Source of the DNA: Darksidea phi
Taxonomy: Eukaryota; Ascomycota; Dothideomycetes; Pleosporales; Lentitheciaceae
DNA: 64,000 nt
Direction of reading: 5' to 3'
Assembly (NCBI GenBank): GCA_030770425.1
Contig: JASJFT010000052.1
Span: 62,001 to 126,000, forward strand
The notes under the pieces were generated by a model. That model was not told where the DNA came from, searched no databases, and worked only from the letters and a program-made list of their open reading frames with translations. This document shows, one piece after another, positions 56,706-64,000 of the stretch. Made by a program: the position numbers and the translations under genes. The number at the start of each line of letters is the position of its first letter. The first letter of the stretch is position 1.

Positions 56706-58399
56706 TTAAAACGATGGAGAGTTGAGAGATGGTCTTAAGATATGTTGGTTGGGGTTCGGGCTACGCTTGACGTCCTGCGATCGAGGAAAGGATCATGAAT
56801 AATATCTAGGAGATGATGGTTAAAGCTTGCTCCGCCGTTATGGTTCTAGCAGCTCCGTTTCTTTTATATCAAACTCACCACCTCTGACGTTGCCTTCAGC
56901 CTACCACTATGCTGGCGTCATCTTCGCCTAAACTCCGCGCATGCCCTTCCGATTCAAAGCGTCCCCGTAGAGGCTGGGACACATCTTTATTGCGGAAGCC
57001 GGAAAATCGCAATCTATTACGATTTGGTATAGAGAAGCTAACCATATTGCGATTCGCTTGCGCAAAGTGTGGAGTAAGAGTGAGTAAGCGGCCGATTGCT
57101 AGTTAACGGCGATGAGGAAGCGACTCGGCGTTAACCAACAAAACAGCGTCGGACGAAGCGCGCTCCAACTAATTTGGCCATCGTCGATTGGTTAAATCTC
57201 CTTTGACTTGCGATGCCTAGTGACGTCGAGCACAGAAAACGGACTCCACAGCGGAAACTAATAAACTAATAGCAATGGGTCCCTTTTACCCAGCGTTGGT
57301 TCGCAAGCTTGCAAAAAAGGCCTTGCCCAGCTAAGCGCTTCAGTAGATAGACCTGATTCTTCCCTTCAAACAGCGATTTCCTCAAGAGGAAAAGTACGAC
57401 AGAGGTGCGAGAATGCACGTTGTGACTCTCGCCATACAACAACTCCACTCCCCGGATTCGCTACATCTATCTCAGCTTCATCGGCTCATTACTTCTCCGC
57501 TAATTCAGTGTCAAGACGACGACATACTAATGCCTTCCTACCTCTAACTAACCTCTAAAACCTGTATGCAGAATAGGAGACCTTTTAGGGATTGATGGAA
57601 CTTGGATAAGTACATCGCAATTTCTAGCGCGGACAGCCAAGACGAGATTCCCCTCTTTCACTAGGTTTGAATCAGGTAGACACACGCCGGTAGTAAAAGA
57701 GCTCACTCGGTCAATTACCAGAGTCGGCTGGCTACCGACTCGTTCCCTCGTTCCTTCGGGAACTCGAAAATTCCCATGCTCACCTCTGCACTGCAATTTC
57801 TAGCGCGGACGACGAGTCAAGCCAAGACAAGGCTGAAAACCCACCCCACAACCCCTAGCCTCTTTATGCGGCGCAACCCTTACCACAACCTCTCGTCCAC
57901 CCTAAAGATTGCAGTGAAATCCCGGCTGACCGTATATCCAACAGACATGCCCAGCCATACACACTTTAACCTTCATCGGCACGCCATTATTCTAAGTAAA
58001 GAGGCTCTCCTCACCCTAACAAAATGCGTGGCACAGGAATTGTCAGCCTTACCCCTCCTTATCGATGCTATGGATTGCAGTGTCGAAATGGTGTGGCGGT
58101 GAGTAAGATCAGCATAGATTTTCAGCCGCACGACTCCTCGGCGGGGCTAGAGATTGCAGTGAAATGACATTCGCCATAAGCACATTGCAAACGCACTGTC
58201 TAGCCTACGGCTCTAGCCACACGGCTCCTCGCCTGCGCTAGAGATTGCGGCGAGTTGACTGGTATATGCACGTACAAGGGTACCGCTGAAAACGAGGCTG
58301 CTTCCAGCTTCTTAGGAATACCGTTATACACACTTGATTGGTCCAAAGCATACAAAGAGCAACACGTTCTATTCCTCAACCCACTCCTGCTCTACCGCC
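56706..58399. other. 1.7-kb intergenic region with short dispersed repeats
   Basis: This is the SDR promoter and the xylulokinase 3' flank. An 18-bp repeat GCAATTTCTAGCGCGGAC is found at 57617-57634 and 57793-57810. A ~43-bp imperfect repeat containing GCTAGAGATTGC is at 58126-58168 and 58217-58259. A related AAGATTGCAGTGAAAT lies near 57904. No gene was recognised. Confidence 0.55.
58126..58259. repeat. Two imperfect ~43-bp direct repeats
   Basis: The units at 58126-58168 and 58217-58259 share the CTCCTCG...GCTAGAGATTGC core. The spacing between starts is 91 bp. Most mismatches are substitutions. Origin unknown. Confidence 0.65.
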
Positions 58400-60335
58400 T
58401 CACGAAACCTTCCCTCCAGCATTCATCTCTCCAACCTTCCCCTCCCCCTTCTCCCTAATAGCCCTACCCTCCACCTCCGCAAACCCTTTAAGCGCATCCC
58501 CATACCGCTCAAAAACCCCCTTCCGATACCCCTCAGCAATCTTCTTAACAAAGCCCTCCTCATTCCACCTAGCCTCCAAAAAGTCTTCGAATTTCTCTCC
58601 GCCCTGTCTCTGCACGCCCCACGCGGCCTTGTAAGCGGCACCAAGGGCGCAAGCGTTACCGCCAATGTCGAGCTTATAAACGCCTTCTGAGCCGCCGAGG
58701 ACTTGGCCGGCGAGCTCGGCGATGGCGGAGTTTGCTGCGCCGCCGCCGACGAGATAGATGCGGCGAGGTTGTGCGGGGAGGGAGCCTTGTTCTTCGACTA
58801 GGTTTTGGGAGCGGAGACGCAGGCTGAGGAACTGGCTTTCTAGGATGGCTCTTGCATCCGCCTTTGGGATCGGCCAGGTTTTATCCTCCGTCTTGCCTTG
58901 CGCTCCCTCTGGTGCCACAGCACTCAGAGCGCCGTCTTTGTAGAGGAAGCGCCACGTTCCAGCCTTCACGTTCGGTACGATTTCCGGACGTGGGAAGAAG
59001 AGGCCTAGACGCGCAGGATCATTTTTAGCATCTTCTTGACCGAGCACCGGAGTCGAAGTGGCTGTCTCGTTGAATGCATCCCAGGACTTTGGCGCCGCGG
59101 ATGGGGTAAGGTTGTTGATAGCGTCGCGGATATGCTCGCGCGCCAGGCCGCCGTTCTTGTAGCATAGCATAAACATGTACAAGCGGGATGTGGTGGGATG
59201 ATTCAAGAAGTGGTATGCAGGGTCGGGCTTGTACTGCGGCGTGGACATCAAGAACGTCGTACTTGTCCCTAAGCTCACGATAGCATCGCTGGATCTCAGC
59301 GGCAACGCCAGTAACGTTGATGGGTTGTCTCCTGTGAACGCGACAATCTTCGCTTCAGATGAAAAACCGTATTGTTTGACAAAGTATGGAGATATCGTGC
59401 CAAAGTTCTTGCCACCATCTTGCGGTACATCGCCTAGTTTCGCTTTGAGGTCTTCGAGACCTGTGTCGCCTGCAGTGAGTGCGAGAAGACCCTCATGCCA
59501 GCACCCGTTCTTGATATCCCACAGATTCGCACCGCAGACGTCGCTGATATCGATGGGAGCTACTTTGCCGAGAAAGACAGAGGCAAGGAAGGAGGAAACG
59601 AGGGAGATGCGGGAGGTGAGTTTGTATGCGTCGGGATACTTTTCTCGAAAACGGAGGATCTGAGGGCCACTGAAGCGCTATACCCACAATTGTTAGCAAA
59701 GTGCCGTGCGAGGGGGAAATGGAAAGTCAACGTACGTGATGTGCCGAACTGCCCGTCGCCTCCGCCAACCCCTCTCCACCGCCCAACTTTTCATCAAACT
59801 TCTCACACTGCGCCTGAGTACTATGATCCTGCCAATTAGGGCTGAAAGCATGACTGAAAGCTCCTCCTTCCGTGCTCCCCTTTTCCGTCCCACCCGCCAG
59901 CTGTTCCCTTAACGATTTTCCACTTCCCCCATCTAGTCCCGCAAGCAACTCCTCCGCTCTCTTCCCCCAGAACACAGTTCCATGTTGCATTCCCGCCCCA
60001 CTAATTCCTCTGACCTTCGCGAACTCCGCACCCTGCTCCTTCAATCTCTTTAGCACTAAATCAATAGCTTCGAGGAACATGGCGACTGGCGCGAAGACTT
60101 CGCCCTCATCGGGATTGGTAAGTACGCCTTTCTCGATATCATAATGGGCGAGGTCGGCGTGGAAGTCGACTTTGGCTTCATGGATGAGTTTCAAGTCCGA
60201 GCCCACGATAATTCCTGCATATGCCCCACGTCAGTGTTGTTTGTTTTCTATGGGTGGCGGGGCAGCTATGGCGGGGTAATGCGGACCTTTGAGCTGTTGT
60301 GTGCTGAGGTCGAAGCCTAGGAACTGGTCAGCCAT
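58400..60335 (-). CDS. XKS1: D-xylulose kinase
   Basis: The model is 601 aa: exons 60335-60287, 60214-59736 and 59677-58400; introns of 72 and 58 bp. It phosphorylates D-xylulose to xylulose-5-phosphate, the entry of pentose carbon into the pentose phosphate pathway. FGGY-family landmarks: phosphate-binding start [13 protein letters not shown] (reached through a weak GTCCGC donor), substrate region [27 protein letters not shown] near the second domain, SLGTSTTF, and the ATP-binding glycine motif [13 protein letters not shown]. Serine-rich [11 protein letters not shown] is typical of eukaryotic xylulokinase. It complements the GH43 xylosidase at 3.6-5.3 kb in xylan/xylose use, although the two are far apart. 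Confidence 0.95.
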
Positions 60336-60781
60336 TGTCGCGGTAGAACTCTGTTGCAATATGCGCAAGGAGATGGTAGTAGAATTGCGGACAAGACATT
60401 AAATAGTTCGATGTCTCGCGAGATTGACTTATATCGTGTGTTCCCCATCTGGCACTAACAACCTTAGCCCACGGTGACGCTTGTGCTGCATCACATTTGC
60501 CGGTCGTGCCTGCAGAAGCGCTGGTGCGCGATTGGATGACGGATAAATACACGGATTGCCATTTCTAGGTTGACTTAGTTTTCCCGTAGAATGCGCCTTA
60601 GTATGCTGAGCATCTAGTGAGTGTTCATTGACGAAGACGGAAAAACAAGTCGTTGCAGACGAAAACTAGAATGAAAGTAGGTTGGTATCCTAAGAGGAGC
60701 GACCAAAGTACGCCAGGGGAATCCTTCACCTCCAATGCTATAACGCCGAGACAATTGATGTACAGAATGTGTAGTACAAGT
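60336..60781. other. Intergenic
   Basis: This is the xylulokinase promoter and the CDF transporter 3' flank. Nothing specific was recognised. Confidence 0.5.
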
Positions 60782-62332
60782 CTACTTTCTCCTCCTCATG
60801 CTACCATCATCGCCTTTGTTGTCATGATCGTGATTATGCTCCGCCTCCGGCTTAGGAGTCTGGTTGCCGCTTTCGTTTGATCGGATGAACTCGTCCAAGA
60901 AGTCGGGTTGATCTGAGGTGTTGGCGACGAACCGGACACGCACTTTCTTAACACCGCGTACTTTGGCTCCGACCTTCTCGCGCACGAGGTCCTCAACACC
61001 CCGAGTCTGCTCTATGGTCCAAGATGCTGGCGCACCGAGTTCGATGTCCATGAGATAGTTCTGACCAGATTTGACCCCCTGAACGTGACGCACGTTGACG
61101 CTGTTGGATGCCGATCCGGTGTTCACGTCCGCTAGTGCTTTCGTAGCGGCATTCCGAATGTTATCCCTCATCTCATCTTCGACGCCAACGTCTGCCAGCT
61201 CATATAGCGCAGCTCTTGTGTTTCCCCAACCAGCTTGAATAACCATAATAGAAATAACCAATCCACCCACCGGGTCCAGCCATGATGCGTTGGTAAGCAC
61301 GTTCGATCCGGCAATCATGAGGAGGGCTACAAAGGCTGTGAGGGAGTCTACGCGGTGGTGGTACGCGTTGGAAGCGAGGACGGAGGATTTGCGTTCGTTG
61401 GCAACTTTGAGTGCTATGGAAGGATTAGCTGCAGTCCAGAAGTGAGAGGGTGATGAACGTACTAGCTCGGTAAAGCCATTCCTTGATCAGGATTGAACCT
61501 GCCGCTAGCCATGCCGCATGGATATTTGGCCCTAGAGATTCAATGCCGTGGTGATGATGACTATGCGGTAGCAGTCCCCACTGAGCGGCAATCTCTGTAG
61601 CCTCTGGGAACAGCTGTTGAGCGAGCGTGACGAGCGCCGCCCATCCCATCATGAAGCCGCCTCCGAGTAAGATACCGCTGACTCCCAATGAACCCAAGCT
61701 CTCCACCTTTCCGTAGCCGCTTGGAAACCGTTCCGAGGGGGGTTTGATGGACCAAGAGACGGTCGCGAGGGTCATAATGTCACTAACGAGGTCGGTAAGG
61801 CTGTGAATAGCGTCGGCGATGAGCGCTTCAAACTGTCAGCAAGAGTAGAGGCTGGGTTCCGCAGTCACTTGCCCTGACTGTGGAAGACGTAGCCGCCGAC
61901 GCCCTTGCCCACGGCCATGCCCAGATTGACATAGAGGCCAATTCGGGTGATGCGCACGCCGGCATCCTTCTTGTCCTTCGACACGAGGTAAGTGTTGTCG
62001 TGGTGATGGTGGTGGCCGTGGCCGTGCGAGTGGCCCGCGTGGGTGCGCGTCTGCGTCTGGGTGGTGCTCATGACGGAAGGGGGATTGGGTCGTATGCGGT
62101 GCGCCGTCTCAGACCAATGGAGATGGGACGGCTTGGAGGGGACAGCGTCTTTTGTGGAGGTTGTTCGGAGGACGCGCAACTGCCGGGATATTGTCGGGTT
62201 GGGACGAAAGTGTCGCGGCGATGCGTCCGCTGCTGATGACGAGAGGGGTGAACGTGGCCTCGCTGAGGAACACAGGCACACGCGCCGGAGTTGGCTAAAG
62301 AGGGGCAGGCCATTCCTGCGGTGTAGTAACAT
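60782..62332 (-). CDS. Cation diffusion facilitator metal transporter (MMT1/2-like)
   Basis: The model is 484 aa: exons 62332-61873, 61825-61463 and 61413-60782. Intron 1 uses a GC donor (GCAAGT...GAAG); intron 2 is GTACGT...CCATAG. It is a CDF transporter of divalent metals, probably mitochondrial iron or manganese by similarity to yeast Mmt1/2. The His-rich segment HSHGHGHHHHHD precedes TM1. TM2 carries ADAIHSLTDLVSD and TM5 NAYHHRVDSLTA, the two metal-site H-x3-D motifs. The C-terminal cytosolic domain contains VNVRHVQGVKSG and VRVRFVANTSD. The start MLLHRRNGLPLFSQLRRV gives an Arg/Ser-rich presequence; alternatives are 62494 and a short form at 62069 (MSTTQTQT). Confidence 0.87.
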
Positions 62333-62848
62333 GGGCGAGTGGGAGCAGAGGCGCTGCGAGAGAGATGCTGCAGTCTCGCTGCGTCTTCGACAATTTTCGA
62401 GCCCTCTGCGGGTGCTGCCGGCGATTGTCTCTAGCTGCAAATCATGCTCATCATGCATTGAAGTGCTGCACCGCGGCCATTTGCTGCTGACCAATCGCGT
62501 CGCTGGGATTCCGGAGTTGCGACTTCACTTTCTATAATTTCCCACGCATATTCGTTTGCTTTTCTGAGATTGCTTCTTCACTTGTCGTGCCGTCGTTCTT
62601 GCCTTGCCTTGTGCAGGGAGGCTCTGCTTACCCAGGCCGCCGACTCGTCATCAGGTTTGACTATAAAAATCACTAAGACGCACGCTCGCAAAGAGAAACG
62701 AAAATAGTCGACCATTATGCCACTCCGGTTTAGTATTTAGTCTACACATACTAAACACGCGATCAATCACCACGTACAATACGACTCGCGTATGTCCAAT
62801 AACATTCTGATCTAGAAACCTCCACATAGCACCGCATCATAAGCTTCT
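62333..62848. other. Intergenic
   Basis: This is the CDF promoter and the lipase 3' flank. Nothing was recognised. Confidence 0.5.
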
Positions 62849-63971
62849 TCATAGCTTGGACTTGCCGCCGTCTACCTGAACTGGTTCGACAGATCGTAGG
62901 AGGATCCAATTCGCCACATCGTCCATGAATTTTTCGTTCTCCGGTTGCGGCTCGTCGTGCACTATATGGATTAGCCCTATGAAACGTAAAGGTTTGACAG
63001 GAGATACTCACACCGGTGGAAGTAGCCCTCATACGTCTTGAACTCCTTGTCCTTCGCCTCAATCCTTTCCGCGAACGCCTTCGAAGCATGGTAGTCCGTA
63101 ATGCCGTCCTTGTCACCATGCGCGATCCAGATCCTGGTCACCCCGCCCTCTCCAGCCCCATCTCCAATCTTGATCTTCCCGCTCGAAAGTTCGCCCGTCC
63201 GATCCAGCAACCCCGAAAGCCCTTCAAGTGTTCCAGTGTCATGGCACAGGTCATCTTCTTCTAACTGCTTCTGTACAGCAGGGTTGCGAGAAACGAGCTT
63301 GAGATCTAGCTTGTTCACCATCTGGCGATGGGGCAGGATCTTCCCTGCTAGGCGGCCGAAAAAGACAGTGATGAAAGAAGGCTTGGAAGCTGGACTGAAT
63401 TCGACAAAGGGTGCTTCGAGGAGGTAGCCACGGATGTGCTTACGGATTTCAGCGGGTCCTGTAGCGGCGTAGCAAAGAACTTCACCGCCGCCCATGGAGT
63501 GGCCCATGAGAAAAAGCGGGATGGGGCAGGGAATCACAGTCTCGAGGAAGGAGGTGATGTCGTCAAGAACGCGAGTGGTGGGACCGGTGTCGCCCTTCTC
63601 CGAAGGCTTGAGGACCGAACGACCCCATCCTCTGCTAGGTGTGAGCCGGTGTCCGACTGGCGGCAGAACAGTATTACCTCTGATCAAAGGTGTAGACCTC
63701 GATGCCTTTGGAAGCAAGGGTTGGGAAGAAGTTGTTGTATGTGTTGCCTAGCACGTGTCAGTACACTGTGATCGATTCCTGGGTAGGACAGTATCTACAG
63801 TGATCGCTAAACCCGTGTATGAATACAAGCCGTGCCTTCGCTGGTCCTTCCGTCTGTCAGATATGTTAATTACTACTGTGTCGTGGCACATGTCGGATCC
63901 GTTACCTTCCATGTCTTTGTATACAGCTTCCTCCCATCCTCAACTGTATGCCAGCCTTCTTCTATAGCCAT
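62849..63971 (-). CDS. YJU3: Monoacylglycerol lipase (alpha/beta hydrolase)
   Basis: The model is 307 aa in five exons: 63971-63906, 63853-63799, 63747-63678, 63631-63012 and 62961-62849, with introns of 46-52 bp. It hydrolyses monoacylglycerol on lipid droplets and ER. The spliced N-terminus MAIEEGWHTVEDGRKLYTKT leads to the oxyanion motif FIHGFSDH and FDQRGWGRS. The nucleophile elbow is GHSMGG, the acid is in IAHGDKDGITDYHAS, and the catalytic His is in HRLHDEPQPENE, created by the last splice (GTGAGT donor). The order and length match the MGLL/Yju3 family. The ATG lies 30 bp from the window end, so the promoter is outside. Confidence 0.93.
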
Positions 63972-64000
63972 GTTGTGAATGATGTAAGGTATCTAAGTGA

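Noticed and set aside
1..64000. Search for a secondary-metabolite cluster, CRISPR, phage or toxin-antitoxin system
   Set aside because: No polyketide synthase, peptide synthetase or terpene cyclase core, no regularly spaced repeats, and no prokaryotic gene organisation; the P450, SDR and DUF1772 genes are unlinked singletons.

Overview
The window comes from a filamentous ascomycete (Pezizomycotina), most likely a Dothideomycete. Genes carry short 45-60 bp GT-AG introns with fungal branch sites, there are no operons or Shine-Dalgarno sites, and the gene set is fungal (Atg15 lipase, GH43 beta-xylosidase, PHO4/NUC-1-type bHLH, eIF3a, coatomer gamma, G-protein gamma). The class assignment rests on gene content and is an inference. 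Every exon model was built by hand from splice sites and reading phase.

Region 1 (1-24 kb) is accessory. It starts with the 3' part of an amino-acid permease. Intact genes follow: GH43 beta-xylosidase, a zinc-less MDR oxidoreductase, a DUF1772 membrane protein, the autophagic lipase ATG15, an APH-like kinase and a 394-residue orphan. Between them lie at least five decayed genes: a PD-(D/E)XK nuclease-like protein, a conserved Cys-containing fungal protein, a ~430-codon protein of unknown function, a cytochrome P450 and a protein kinase. Their lesions are in-frame stops, small indels and, in the kinase, a 10-bp tandem duplication. The ~4 kb at 20.3-24.3 kb holds no recognisable gene.

Region 2 (24-41.6 kb) is a denser, conserved block: bZIP factor, phosducin-like protein, sodium/solute symporter, sorting nexin SNX3, a repetitive hydrophilic stress-type protein, an EI24/RRT8-like membrane protein, and the divergent pair lipoyl synthase / coatomer gamma (SEC21).

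Region 3 (41.6-44.9 kb) is AT-rich and repeat-bearing. Two copies of an LTR-like repeat lie 1.6 kb apart, with a perfect 12-bp hairpin and a degenerate tRNA-like segment between them. A third, shorter copy is at 20.5 kb.

Region 4 (44.9-64 kb) returns to conserved genes: the phosphate-type bHLH regulator, the G-protein gamma subunit (three short exons, easily missed), eIF3a (TIF32), a DUF7730-like protein, an SDR, D-xylulose kinase, a CDF metal transporter with a GC-AG intron, and a monoacylglycerol lipase complete to within 30 bp of the window end.

Functional links are loose, as usual in fungi. The GH43 enzyme releases xylose and the xylulokinase commits pentose carbon to the pentose phosphate pathway, but they lie more than 50 kb apart. 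No biosynthetic cluster, CRISPR, phage or defence island was seen. The most unusual content is the concentration of identifiable gene relics in the first 19 kb.
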